Part shown: piece after piece, positions 1 to 13,300 of the stretch | Numbering within the stretch: position 1 is the first letter of the stretch | Layout: every line of letters starts with the position of its first letter | Notes under the pieces: generated by a model | What the model was told of the DNA's origin: nothing | The model's input: only the letters and a program-made list of their open reading frames with translations | Databases searched by the model: none | DNA from: Clusia tigrina | Lineage: Eukaryota > Arthropoda > Insecta > Diptera > Clusiidae | Assembly (NCBI GenBank): GCA_920105625.2 | Contig: OV050030.1 | Coordinates: 240,653,889 to 240,717,888 of the forward strand | Direction: 5' to 3' | Length of the DNA stretch: 64,000 nt | Position numbers and translations under genes: made by a program

Positions 1-196
1 GTACCGTATAGAAGTTAGGGCCATTTGAAGTTTTACCAGTGTTTGATTTGGGACTCAAGGGTAGCTCAGCTTTGAGCGATAGCTTAAATTGACAAGAGGC
101 TCGAGTACTTTATTGTTACAAAATTTCAAGGTTTTATGACGCTCCAGTAAAAAGTTACAAGCTTTTGTATGTTGCAAATTTTGATAGGTGTAGGAC
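1..196 (+). repeat. Reference monomer (phase used in this annotation)
   Basis: I set phase at GTACCGTATA (monomer position 1); the next unit starts at 197 with GTTCCGTATA. A typical unit is about 38% GC by hand count, with about 47 G and 27 C on this strand and five CpGs (at GACG/TACCG, GAGCGA, CTCGAG, GACGCTC). Nearly every unit has an XhoI site (CTCGAG, 100-105) overlapping a ScaI site (AGTACT, 104-109); units with CAAGCTTTT or TCAAGCTTTT also carry HindIII. Four degenerate internal boxes lie at about 54 (CTCAAG), 100 (CTCGAG), 142 (CTCCAG) and 2 of the next unit (TACCGT). A GTTAC/GTTAG follows three of them (115, 154, 14). The unit contains no recognisable gene or RNA. Confidence 0.95.
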
Positions 197-784
197 GTTC
201 CGTATAGAAGTTATGGCCATTCGAAGTTTTATCAGTGTTTGATTTGGGACTCAAGGGTAGCATAGCTTTGAGCGGTAGCTTAAATTGACAAGAGGCTCGA
301 GTTCTTTATTGTTACAAAATTTCAAGGTTTTATGACGCTCCAGTAAAAAGTTACAAGCATTTGTATGTTGCAAACTTTTATAGGTGTAGGACGTACCGTA
401 TAGAAGTTAGGGCCATTTGAAGTTTTACCAGTGTTTGATTTGGGACTCAAGGGTAGCATAGCTTTGAGCGATAGCTTAAATTGACAAGAGGCTCGAGTAC
501 TTTATTGTTACAAAATTTCAAGGTTTTATGACGCTCCAGTAAAAAGTTACAAGCTTTTGTATGTTGCAAATTTTGATAGGTGTAGGACGTTCCGTATAGA
601 AGTTATGGCCATTCGAAGTTTTATCAGTGTTTGATTTGGGACTCAAGGGTAGCATAGCTTTGAGCGGTAGCTTAAATTGACAAGAGGCTCGAGTTCTTTA
701 TTGTTACAAAATTTCAAGGTTTTATGACGCTCCAGTAAAAAGTTACAAGCATTTGAATGTTGCAAACTTTGATAGGTGTAGGAC
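1..784 (+). repeat. Dimeric (392-bp) duplication
   Basis: Positions 1-392 and 393-784 are near-identical two-monomer blocks. The first monomer of each pair ends in CAAATTTTGATAGG and is followed by a GTTCCG unit with TTATGGCCATTCG (218 and 610, 392 bp apart). A few differences remain, for example GTAGCTCAGC versus GTAGCATAGC, and CTTTTATAGG versus CTTTGATAGG. The same ATTCG variant reappears at 2,178, 1,568 bp (8 monomers) further on. Confidence 0.85.
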
Positions 785-3700
785 GTACCGTATAGAAGTT
801 AGGGCCATTTGAAGTTTTACCAGTGTTTGATGTGGGACTCAAGGGTAGCATAGCTGTGAGCGATAACTTAAATTTACAAGAGGCTCGAGTACTTTATTGT
901 TACAAAATTTCAAAGTTTTATGACGCTCCAGTAAAAAGTTACAAGCTTTTGTATGTTGCAAACTTTGATAGGTGTAGGACGTTCCGTATAGAAGTTAGGG
1001 CCATTTGAAGTTTTATAAGTGTTTGATTTGGGACACAAGGGTAGCATAGCTTTGAGCGATAGCTTAAATTGACCAGAGGCTCGAGTACTTTATTGTTACA
1101 AAATTTCAAGGTTTTATGACGCTCCAGTAAAAAGTTACAAGAATTTGAATGTTGCAAACTTTGATAGGTGTAGGACGTACCGTATAGAAGTTAGGGCCAT
1201 TTGAAGTTTCACCAGTGTTTGATTTCGGACTCAAGGGTAGCATAGCTTTGAGCGATAGCTTAAATTGACAAGACGCTCGAGTACTTTATTGTTACAAAAT
1301 TTCAAGGTTTTATGACGCTCCAGTAAAAAGTAACAAGCATTTGAATGTTGCAAACTTTGATAGGTGTAGGACGTACCGTATAGAAGTTAGGGCCATTTGA
1401 AGTTTTACCAGTGTTTGATTTGGGATTCAAGGGTAGCACAGCTTTGAGCGATAGCTTACATTGACAAGAGGCTCGAGTACTTTATTGTTACAAAATTTCA
1501 AGGGCTTATGACGCTTCAGTAAAAAGTTACAAGCATTTGTATGTTGCAAACTTTGATAGGGGTAGGACGTACCGTATAGAAGTTAGGGCCATTTGAAATT
1601 TATTCAGTGTTTGATTTGGGACTCAAGGGTAGCTCAGCTTTGAGCGATAGCTTAAATTGACAAGAGGCTCGAGTACTTTATTGTTACAAAATTTCAAGGT
1701 TTTATGACGCTCCAGTAAAAAGTTACAAGCTTTTGTATGTTGCAAATTTTGATAGGTGTAGGACGTTCCGTATAGAAGTTATGGCCATTTGAAGTTTTAT
1801 CAGTGTTTGATTTGGGACTCAAGGGTAGCATAGCTTTGAGCGATAGCTTAAATTGACAAGAGGCTCGAGTACTTTATTGTTACAAAATTTCAAGGTTTTA
1901 TGACGCTCCAGTAAAAAGTTACAAGCATTTGTATGTTGCAAACTTTTATAGGTGTAGGACGTACCGTATAGAAGTTAGGGCCATTTGAAGTTTTACCAGT
2001 GTTTGATTTGGGACTCAAGGGTAGCATAGCTTTGAGCGATAGCTTAAATTGACAAGAGGCTCGAGTACTTTATTGTTACAAAATTTCAAGGTTTTATGAC
2101 GCTCCAGTAAAAAGTTACAAGCTTTTGTATGTTGCAAATTTTGATAGGTGTAGGACGTTCCGTATAGAAGTTATGGCCATTCGAAGTTTTATCATTGTTT
2201 GATTTGGGACTCAAGGGTAGCATAGCTTTGAGCGGTAGCTTAAATTGACAAGAGGCTCGAGTTCTTTATTGTTACAAAATTTCAAGGTTTTATGACGCTC
2301 CAGTAAAAAGTTACAAGCATTTGAATGTTGCAAACTTTGATAGGTGTAGGACGTACCGTATAGAAGTTAGGGCCATTTGAAGTTTTACCAGTGTTTGATT
2401 TGGGACACAAGGGTAGCATAGCTTTAAGCGATAGCTTAAATTGACAAGAGGCTCGAGTACTTTATTGTTACAAAATTTCAAGGTTTTATGACGCTCCAGT
2501 AACAAGTTACAAGAATTTGTATGTTGTAAACTTTGATAGGTGTAGGACGTACCGTATAGAAGTTAGGGCCATTTGAAATTTTATCTGTGTTTTATGTGGG
2601 ACTCAAGGGTAGCATAGCTTTGAGCGATAGCTTAAATTGTGCAGAGGCTCGAGTACTTTATTGTTACAAAATTTCAAGGTTTTATGACGCTCCAGTAAAA
2701 AGTTACAAGCATTTGTATGTTGCAAACTTTGATAGCTGTAAGACGTACCGTTTCGAAGTTAGGGCCATTAGAAGTTTTATCAGTGTTTGATGTGGGACTC
2801 AAGGGTAGCATAGCTGTGAGCGATAACTTAAATTGACAAGAGGCTCGAGTACTTTATTGTTACAAAATTTCAAGGTTTTATGACGCTCCAGTAAAAAGTT
2901 ACAAGCTTTTGTATGTTGCAAACTTAGATAGGTGTAGGACGCTCCGTATAGAAGTTAGGGCCATTTGAAGTTTTATAAGTGTTTGATTTGGGACACAAGG
3001 GTAGCATAGCTTTGAGCGATAGCTTAAATTGACCAGAGGCTCGAGTACTTTATTGTTACAAAATTTCAAGGTTTTATGACGCTCCAGTAAAAAGTTACAA
3101 GCATTTGTATGTTGCAAACTTTTATAGGTGTAGGACGTACCGTATAGAAGTTAGGGCCATTTGAAGTTTTACCAGTGTTTGATTTGGGACTCAAGGGTAG
3201 CATAGCTTTGAGCGATAGCTTAAATTGACAAGAGGCTCGAGTACTTTATTGTTACAAAATTTCAAGATTTTATGACGCTCCAGTAAAAACTTACAAGCAT
3301 TTGTCTGTTGCAAACTTTGATAGGTGTAGGACGTACCGTATAGAAGTTAGGGCCATTTGAAGTTTTATCAGTGTTTGATTTGGGACTCAAGGGTAGCACA
3401 GCTTTGAGCGATAGCTTACATTGACAAGAGGCTCGAGTACTTTATTGTTACAAAATTTCAAGGGCTTATGACGCTTCAGTAAAAAGTTACAAGCATTTGT
3501 ATGTTGCAAACTTTGATAGGGGTAGGACGTACCGTATAGAAGTTAGGGCCATTTGAAATTTATTCAGTGTTTGATTTGGGACTCAACGGTAGCACAGCTT
3601 TGAGCGATAGCTTAAATTGACAAGAGGCTCGAGTACTTTATTGTTACAAAATTTCAAGGTTTTATGACGCTCCAGTAAAAAGTTACAAGCATTTGTATGT

Positions 3701-6700
3701 TGCAAACTTTTATAGGTGTAGGACGTACCGTATAGAAGTTAGGGCCATTTGAAGTTTTACCAGTGTTTGATTTGGGACTCAAGGGTAGCATAGCTTTGAG
3801 CGATAGCTTAAATTGACAAGAGGCTCGAGTACTTTATTGTTACAAAATTTCAAGGTTTTATGACGCTCCAGTAAAAAGTTACAAGCTTTTGTATGTTGCA
3901 AATTTTGATAGGTGTAGGACGTTCCGTATAGAAGTTATGGCCATTTGAAGTTTTATCAGTGTTTGATTTGGGACTCAAGGGTAGCATAGCTTTGAGCGGT
4001 AGCTTAAATTGACAAGAGGCTCGAGTACTTTATTGTTACAAAATTTCAAGGTTTTATGACGCTCCAGTAAAAAGTTACAAGCATTTGAATGTTGCAAACT
4101 TTGATAGGTGTAGGACGTACCGTATAGAAGTTAGGGCCATTTGAAGTTTTACCAGTGTTTGATTTGGGACACAAGGGTAGCATAGCTTTGAGCGATAGCT
4201 TAAATTGACAAGAGGCTCGAGTACTTTATTGTTACAAAATTTCAAGGTTTTATGACGCTCCAGTAACAAGTTACAAGCATTTGTATGTTGCAAACTTTGA
4301 TAGGTGTAGGACGTACCGTATAGAAGTTAGGGCCATTTGAAATTTTATCAGTGTTTTATGTGGGACTCAAGGGTAGCATAGCTTTGAGCGATAGCTTAAA
4401 TTAAGCAGAGGCTCGAGTACTTTATTGTTACAAAATTTCAAGGTTTTATGACGCTCCAGTAAAAAGTTACAAGCATTTGTATGTTGCAAACTTTGATAGC
4501 TGTAAGACGTACCGTTTAGAAGTTAGGGCCATTAGAAGTTTTATCAGTGTTTGATGTGGGACTCAAGGGTAGCATAGCTGTGAGCGATAACTTAAATTGA
4601 CAAGAGGCTCGAGTACTTTATTGTTACAAAATTTCAAGGTTTTATGACGCTCCAGTAAAAAGTTACAAGCTTTTGTATGTTGCAAACTTAGATAGGTGTA
4701 GGACGCTCCGTATAGAAGTTAGGGCCATTTGAAGTTTTATAAGTGTTTGATTTGGGACTTAAGGGTAGCATAGCTTTGAGCGATAGCTTAAATTGACAAG
4801 AGGCTCGAGTACTTTATTGTTACAAAATTTCAAGGTTTTATGACGCTCCAGTAAAAAGTTACAAGCATTTGTCTGTTGCAAACTTTGATAGGTGTAGGAC
4901 GTACCGTATAGAAGTTAGGGCCATTTGAAGTTTTATCAGTGTTTGATTTGGGACTCAAGGGTAGCACAGCTTTGAGCGATAGCTTACATTGACAAGAGGC
5001 TCGAGTACTTTATTGTTACAAAATTTCAAGGGCTTATGACGCTTCAGTAAAAAGTTTCAAGCATTTGTATGTTGCAAACTTTGATAGGGGTAGGACGTAC
5101 CGTATAGAAGTTAGGGCCATTTGAAATTTATTCAGTGTTTGATTTGGGACTCAAGGGTAGCACAGCTTTGAGCGATAGCTTAAATTGACAAGAGGCTCGA
5201 GTACTTTATTGTTACAAAATTTCAAGGTTTTATGACGCTCCAGTAAAAAGTTACAAGCATTTGTATGTTGCAAACTTTGATAGGTGTAGGACGGACTGTA
5301 TAGAAGTTAGGGCCATTTGAAGTTTTACCAGTGTTTGATTTGGGACTCAAGGGTAGCATAGCTTTGAGCGATAGCTTAAATTGACAAGAGGCTCGAGTAC
5401 TTTATTGTTACAAAATTTCAAGGTTTTATGACGCTCCAGTAAAAAGTTACAAGCTTTTGTATGTTGCAAATTTTGATAGGTGTAGGACGTTCCGTATAGA
5501 AGTTATGGCCATTTGAAGTTTTATCAGTGTTTGATTTGGGACTCAAGGGTAGCATAGCTTTGAGCGATAGCTTAAATTGACAAGAGGCTCGAGTACTTTA
5601 TTGTTACAAAATTTCAAGGTTTTATGACGCTCCAGTAAAAAGTTACAAGCATTTGTATGTTGCAAACTTTGATAGGTGAAGGACGTTCCGTATAGAAGTT
5701 AGGGCCATTTGAAGTTTTATCAGTGTTTGATTTGGGACACAAGGATAGCATAGCTTTGAGCGATAGCTTAAATTGACAAGAGGCTCGAGTACTTTATTGT
5801 TACAAAATTTCAAGGTTTTATGACGCTCCAGTAAAAAGTTACAAGCATTTGTCTGTTGCAAACTTTGATGTGTGTAGGACGTACCGTATAGAAGTTAGGG
5901 CCATTTGAAGTTTTATAAGCGTTTGATTTGGGACTCAAGGGTAGCATAGCTGTGAGCGACAACTTAAATTGACAAGAGGCTCGAGTACTTTATTGTTACA
6001 AAATTTCAAGGTTTTATGACGCTCCAGTAAAAAGTTACAAGCTTTTGTATGTTGCAAACTTTGATAGGTGTGGGACGTTCCGTATAGAAGTTAGGGCCAT
6101 TTGAAGTTTTATAAGCGTTTGATTTGGGACTCAAGGGTAGCATAGCTGTGAGCGACAACTTAAATTGACAAGAGGCTCGAGTACTTTATTGTTACAAAAT
6201 TTCAAGGTTTTATGACGCTCCAGTAAAAAGTAACAAGCATTTGAATGTTGCAAACTTTGATAGGTGTAGGACGTACCGTATAGAAGTTAGGGCCATTTGA
6301 AGTTTTACCAGTGTTTGATTTGGGACTCAAGGGTAGCATAGCTTTGAGCGATAGCTTAAATTGACAAGAGGCTCGAGTACTTTATTGTTACAAAATTTCA
6401 AGGTTTTATGACGCTCCAGTAAAAAGTTACAAGCATTTGTCTGTTGCAAACTTTGATAGGTGTAGGACGTACCGTATAGAAGTTAGGGCCATTTGAAGTT
6501 TTATCAGTGTTTGATTTGGGACTCAAGGGTAGCACAGCTTTGAGCGATAGCTTACATTGACAAGAGGCTCGAGTACTTTATTGTTACAAAATTTCAAGGT
6601 TTTATGACGCTCCAGTAAAAAGTTACAAGCATTTGTATGTTGCAAACTTTGAGAGGTGAAGGACGTTCCGTATAGAAGTTAGGGCCATTTGAAGTTTTAT

Positions 6701-7320
6701 CAGTGTTTGATTTGGGACACAAGGGTAGCATAGCTTTGAGCGATAGCTTAAATTGACAAGAGGCTCGAGTACTTTATTGTTACAAAATTTCAAGGTTTTA
6801 TGACGCTCCAGTAAAAAGTTACAAGCATTTGTCTGTTGCAAACTTTGATGTGTGTAGGACGTTCCGTATAGAAGTTAGGGCCATTTGAAGTTTTATAAGC
6901 GTTTGATTTGGGACTCAAGGGTAGCATAGCTGTGAGCGACAACTTAAATTGACAAGAGGCTCGAGTACTTTATTGTTACAAAATTTCATGGTTTTATGAC
7001 GCTCCAGTAAAAAGTTACAAGCTTTTGTATGTTGCAAACTTTGATATGTGTGGGACGTTCCGTATAGAAGTTAGGGCCATTTGAAGTTTTATAAGTGTTT
7101 GATTTGGGACACAAGGGTAGCATAGCTTTGAGCGATAGCTTAAATTGACCAGAGGCTCGAGTACTTTATTGTTGCAAAATTTCAAGGTTTTATGACGCTC
7201 CAGTAAAAAGTGACAAGAATTTGAATGTTGCAAACTTTGATAGGTGTAGGACGTACCGTATAGAAGTTAGGGCCATTTGAAGTTTTACCAGTGTTTGATT
7301 TGGGACTCAAGGGTAGCATA
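785..7320 (+). repeat. Subfamily I, irregular 8-10-mer higher-order repeats
   Basis: Marker variants recur at multiples of 196 but not with one fixed period. The AGGGCTTATGACGCTTCAG variant sits at 1,501, 3,461, 5,029 and 7,773 (10, 8 and 14 monomers apart). A nine-monomer shift (1,764 bp) relates about 1,800-3,080 to 3,560-4,845, for example TTTGATGTGGG at 2,788 and 4,552. After that point the best match moves to an eight-monomer shift. Variants AGCTGTGAGCGA and GGACACAAGG mark particular positions inside these blocks. The pattern suggests overlapping rounds of unequal exchange rather than one clean HOR. Confidence 0.8.
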
Positions 7321-10300
7321 GCTTTGAGCGATAGCTTAAATTGACAAGACGCTCGAGTACTTTATTGTCACAAAATTTCAAGGTTTTATGACGCTCTAGT
7401 AAAAAGTAACAAGCATTTGAATGTTGCAAACTTTGTTAGGTGTAGGACGTACCGTATAGAAGATAGGGCCATTTGAAGTTTTACCAGTGTTTGATTTGGG
7501 ACTCAAGGGTAGCATACCTTTGAGTGATAGCTTAAATTGACAAGAGGCTCGAGTACTTTATTGTTACAAAATTTCAAGGTTTTATGACGCTCCAGTAAAA
7601 AGTTACAAGCATTTGTCTGTTGCAAACTTTGATAGGTGTAGGACGTACCGTATAGAAGTTAGGGCCATTTGAAGTTTTATCAGTGTTTGATTTGGGACTC
7701 AAGGGTAGCACAGCTTTGAGCGATAGCTTACATTGACAAGAGGCTCGAGTACTTTATTGTTACAAAATTTCAAGGGCTTATGACGCTTCAGTAAAAAGTT
7801 ACAAGCATTTGTATGTTGCAAACTTTGATAGGGGTAGGACGTACCGTATAGAAGTTAGGGCCATTTGAAATTTATTCAGTGTTTGATTTGGGACTCAAGG
7901 GTAGCATAGCTTTGAGCGATAGCTTAAATTGACAAGAGGCTCGAGTACTTTATTGTTAGAAAATTTCAAGGTTTTATGACGCTCCAGTAAAAAGTTACAA
8001 GCTTTTGTATGTTGCAAATTTTGATAGGTGTAGAATGTTCCGTATAGAAGTTATGGCCATTTGAAGTTTTATCAGTGTTTGATTTGGGACTCAAGGGTAG
8101 CATAGCTTTGAGCGATAGCTTAAATTAACAAGAGGCTCGAGTACTTTATTGTTACAAAATTTCAAGGTTTTATGACGCTCCAGTAAAAAGTTACAAGCAT
8201 TAGAATGTTGCAAACTTTGATAGGTGTAGGACGTACCGTATAGAAGTTAGGGCCATTTGAAGTTTTACCAGTGTTTGATTTGGGACACAAGGGTAGCATA
8301 GCTTTGAGCGATAGCTTAAATTGACAAGAGGCTCGAGTACTTTATTGGTACAAAATTTCAAGGTTTTATGACGCTCCAGTAACAAGTTACAAGCATTTGT
8401 ATGTTGCAAACTTTGATAGGTGTAGGACGTACCGTATAGAAGTTAGGACCATTTGAAATTTTATCAGTGTTTTATGTGGGACTCAAGGGTAGCATAGCTT
8501 TGAGCGATAGCTTAAATTGTGCAGAGGCTCGAGTACTTTATTGTTACAAAATTTCAAGGTTTTATGACGCTCCAGTAAAAAGTTACAAGCATTTGTATGT
8601 TGCAAATTTTGATAGCTGTAAGACGTACCGTTTAGAAGTTAGGGCCATTAGAAGTTTTATCAGTGTTTGATTTGGGACGCAAGGGTAGCATAGCTTTGAG
8701 CGATAGCTTAAATTGACAAGAGGCTCGAGTACTTTATTGTTACAAAATTTCAGGGTTTTATGACGCTCCAGTAACAAGTTACAAGCATTTGTATGTTGCA
8801 AACTTTGATAGGTGTAGGAAGTACCGTAGTTAGGGCCATTTGAAATTTAATCAGTGTTTGATTTGGGACTCAAGGGTAGCATAGCTTTGACCGATAGCTT
8901 AAATTCAGCAGAGGCTCGAGTACTTTATTGTTACAAAATTTCAAGGTTTTATGACGCTCCAGTAAAAAGTTACAAGCATTTGAATGTTGCAAACTTTGAT
9001 AGGAGTAGGACGTACCGTATAGAAGTTAGGGCCATTTGAAGTTTTACCTGTGTCTGATTTGGGACTCAAGGGTAGCATAGCTTTGAGCGATAGCTTAAAT
9101 TGACAAGAGGCTCGAGTACTTTATTGTTACAAAATTTCAAGGTTTTAGGACGCTCCAGTAAAAAGTTACAAGCATTTGAATGTTGCAAACTTTGATAGGT
9201 GTAGGACGTACCGTATAGAAGTTAGGGCCATTTGAAGTTTTACCAGTGTCTGATTTGGGACTCAAGGGTAGCATAGCTTTGAGCGATAGCTTAAATTGAC
9301 AAGAGGCTCGAGTACTTTATTGATACAAAATTTCAAGGTTTTATGACGCTCCAGTAAAAAGTTACAAGCATTTGAATGTTGCAAACTTTGATAGGTGTAG
9401 GACGTACCGTATAGAAGTTAGGGCCATTTGAAGTTTTACCAGTGTTTGATTTGGGACTCAAGGGTAGCATAGCTTTGAGCGATAGCTTAAATTGACAAGA
9501 GGCTCGAGTACTTTATTGTTACAAAATTTCAAGGGCTTATGACGCTTCAGTAAAAAGTTACAAGCATTTGTATGTTGCAAACTTTGATAGGGGTAGGACG
9601 TACCGTATAGAAGTTAGGGCCATTTGAAATTTATTCAGTGTTTGATTTGGGACTCAAGGGTAGCACAGCTTTGAGCGATAGCTTAAATTGACAAGACGCT
9701 CGAGTACTTTATTGTCACAAAATTTCAAGGTTTTATGACGCTCTAGTAAAAAGTAACAAGCATTTGAATGTTGCAAACTTTGTTAGGTGTAGGACGTACC
9801 GTATAGAAGATAGGGCCATTTGAAGTTTTACCAGTGTTTGATTTGGGACTCAAGGGTAGCATAGCTTTGAGTGATAGCTTAAATTGACAAGAGGCTCGAG
9901 TACTTTATTGTTACAAAATTTCAAGGTTTTATGACGCTCCAGTAAAAAGTTACAAGCATTTGTCTGTTGCAAACTTTGATAGGTGTAGGACGTACCGTAT
10001 AGAAGTTAGGGCCATTTGAAGTTTTATCAGTGTTTGATTTGGGACTCAAGGGTAGCACAGCTTTGAGCGATAGCTTACATTGACAAGAGGCTCGAGTACT
10101 TTATTGTTACAAAATTTCAAGGGCTTATGACGCTTCAGTAAAAAGTTACAAGCATTTGTATGTTGCAAACTTTGATAGGGGTAGGACGTACGGTATAGAA
10201 GTTAGGGCCATTTGAAATTTATTCAGTGTTTGATTTGGGACTCAAGGGTAGCATAGCTTTGAGCGATAGCTTAAATTGACAAGAGGCTCGAGTACTTTAT

Positions 10301-13300
10301 TGTTAGAAAATTTCAAGGTTTTATGACGCTCCAGTAAAAAGTTACAAGCTTTTGTATGTTGCAAATTTTGATAGGTGTAGGACGTTCCGTATAGAAGTTA
10401 TGGCCATTTGAAGTTTTATCAGTGTTTGATTTGGGACTCAAGGGTAGCATAGCTTTGAGCGATAGCTTAAATTAACAAGAGGCTCGAGTACTTTATTGTT
10501 ACAAAATTTCAAGGTTTTATGACGCTCCAGTAAAAAGTTACAAGCATTTGAATGTTGCAAACTTTGATAGGTGTAGGACGTACCGTATAGAAGTTAGGGC
10601 CATTTGAAGTTTTACCAGTGTTTGATTTGGGACACAAGGGTAGCATAGCTTTGAGCGATAGCTTAAATTGACAAGAGGCTCGAGTACTTTATTGTTACAA
10701 AATTTCAAGGTTTTATGACGCTCCAGTAACAAGTTACAAGCATTTGTATGTTGCAAACTTTGATAGGTGTAGGACGTACCGTATAGAAGTTAGGACCATT
10801 TGAAATTTTATCAGTGTTTTATGTGGGACTCAAGGGTAGCATAGCTTTGAGCGATAGCTTAAATTGTGCAGAGGCTCGAGTACTTTATTGTTACAAAATT
10901 TCAAGGTTTTATGACGCTCCAGTAAAAAGTTACAAGCATTTGTATGTTGCAAATTTTGATAGCTGTAAGACGTACCGTTTAGAAGTTAGGGCCATTAGAA
11001 GTTTTATCAGTGTTTGATTTGGGACGCAAGGGTAGCATAGCTTTGAGCGATAGCTTAAATTGACAAGAGGCTCGAGTACTTTATTGTTACAAAATTTCAG
11101 GGTTTTATGACGCTCCAGTAACAAGTTACAAGCATTTGTATGTTGCAAACTTTGATAGGTGTAGGAAGTACCGTAGTTAGGGCCATTTGAAATTTAATCA
11201 GTGTTTGATTTGGGACTCAAGGGTAGCATAGCTTTGACCGATAGCTTAAATTCAGCAGAGGCTCGAGTACTTTATTGTTACAAAATTTCAAGGTTTTATG
11301 ACGCTCCAGTAAAAAGTTACAAGCATTTGAATGTTGCAAACTTTGATAGGAGTAGGACGTACCGTATAGAAGTTAGGGCCATTTGAAGTTTTACCAGTGT
11401 CTGATTTGGGACTCAAGGGTAGCATAGCTTTGAGCGATAGCTTAAATTGACAAGAGGCTCGAGTACTTTATTGTTACAAAATTTCAAGGTTTTAGGACGC
11501 TCCAGTAAAAAGTTACAAGCATTTGAATGTTGCAAACTTTGATAGGTGTAGGACGTACCGTATAGAAGTTAGGGCCATTTGAAGTTTTACCAGTGTTTGA
11601 TTTGGGACTCAAGGGTAGCATAGCTTTGAGCGATAGCTTAAATTGACAAGAGGCTCGAGTACTTTATTGTTACAAAATTTCAAGGTTTTATGACGCTCCA
11701 GTAACAAGTTACAAGCATTTGTATGTTGCAAACTTTGATAGGTGTAGGACGTACCGTATAGAAGTTAGGACCCATTTTAAATTTAATCAGTGTTTGATTT
11801 GGGACTCAAGGGTAGCATAGCTTTGAGCGATAGCTTATATTGAGCAGAGGCTCGAGTACTTTATTGTTACAAAATTTCAAGGTTTTATGACGCTCCAGTA
11901 AAAAGTTACAAGCATTTGTCTGTTGCAAACTTTGATAGGTGTAGGACGTGCCGTATAGAAGTTAGGGCCATTTGAAGTTTTATCAGTGTTTGATTTGGGA
12001 CTCAAGGGTAGCACAGCTTTGAGCGATAGCTTACATTGACAAGAGGCTCGAGTACTTTATTGTTACAAAATTTCAAGGGCTTATGACGCTTCAGTAAAAA
12101 GTTACAAGCATTTGTATGTTGCAAACTTTGATAGGGGTAGGACGTACCGTATAGAAGTTAGGGCCATTTGAAATTTATTCAGTGTTTGATTTGGGACTCA
12201 AGGGTAGCATAGCTTTGAGCGATAGCTTAAATTGACAAGACGCTCGATTAGTTTATTGTCACAAAATTTCAAGGTTTTATGACGCTCCAGTAAAAAGTAA
12301 CAAGCATTTGAATGTTGCAAACTTTGTTAGGTGTAGGACGTACCGTATAGAAGTTAGGGCCATTTGAAGTTTTACCAGTGTTTGATTTGGGACTCAAGGG
12401 TAGCATAGGTTTGAGTGATAGCTTAAATTGACAAGAGGCTCGAGTACTTTATTGTTACAAAATTTCAAGGTTTTATGACGCTCCAGTAAAAAGTTACAAG
12501 CATTTGTCTGTTGCAAACTTTGATAGGTGTAGGACGTGCCGTATAGAAGTTAGGGCCATTTGAAGTTTTATCAGTGTTTGATTTGGGACTCAAGGGTAGC
12601 ACAGCTTTGAGCGATAGCTTACATTGACAAGAGGCTCGAGTACTTTATTGTTACAAAATTTCAAGGGCTTATGACGCTTCAGTAAAAAGTTACAAGCATT
12701 TGTATGTTGCAAACTTTGATAGGGGTAGGACGTACCGTATAGAAGTTAGGGCCATTTGAAATTTATTCAGTGTTTGATTTGGGACTCAAGGGTAGCATAG
12801 CTTTGAGCGATAGCTTAAATTGACAAGAGGCTCGAGTACTTTATTGTTAGAAAATTTCAAGGTTTTATGACGCTCCAGTAAAAAGTTACAAGCTTTTGTA
12901 TGTTGCAAATTTTGATAGGTGTAGGACGTTCCGTATAGAAGCTATGGCCATTTGAAGTTTTATCAGTGTTTGATTTGGGACTCAAGGGTAGCATAGCTTT
13001 GAGCGATAGCTTAAATTAACAAGAGGCTCGAGTACTTTATTGTTACAAAATTTCAAGGTTTTATGACGCTCCAGTAAAAAGTTACAAGCATTTGAATGTT
13101 GCAAACTTTGATAGGTGTAGGACGTACCGTATAGAAGTTAGGGCCATTTGAAATTTTATCAGTGTTTTATGTGGGACTCAAGGGTAGCATAGCTTTGAGC
13201 GATAGCTTAAATTGTGCAGAGGCTCGAGTACTTTATTGTTACAAAATTTCAAGGTTTTATGACGCTCCAGTAAAAAGTTACAAGCATTTATATGTTGCAA

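Noticed and set aside
1..196. Internal RNA polymerase III A/B boxes (a tRNA- or SINE-derived satellite)
   Set aside because: No GGTTCGANNCC-like B box and no tRNA fold could be seen in the monomer; TAGCTTAAATTG only loosely resembles an A box.
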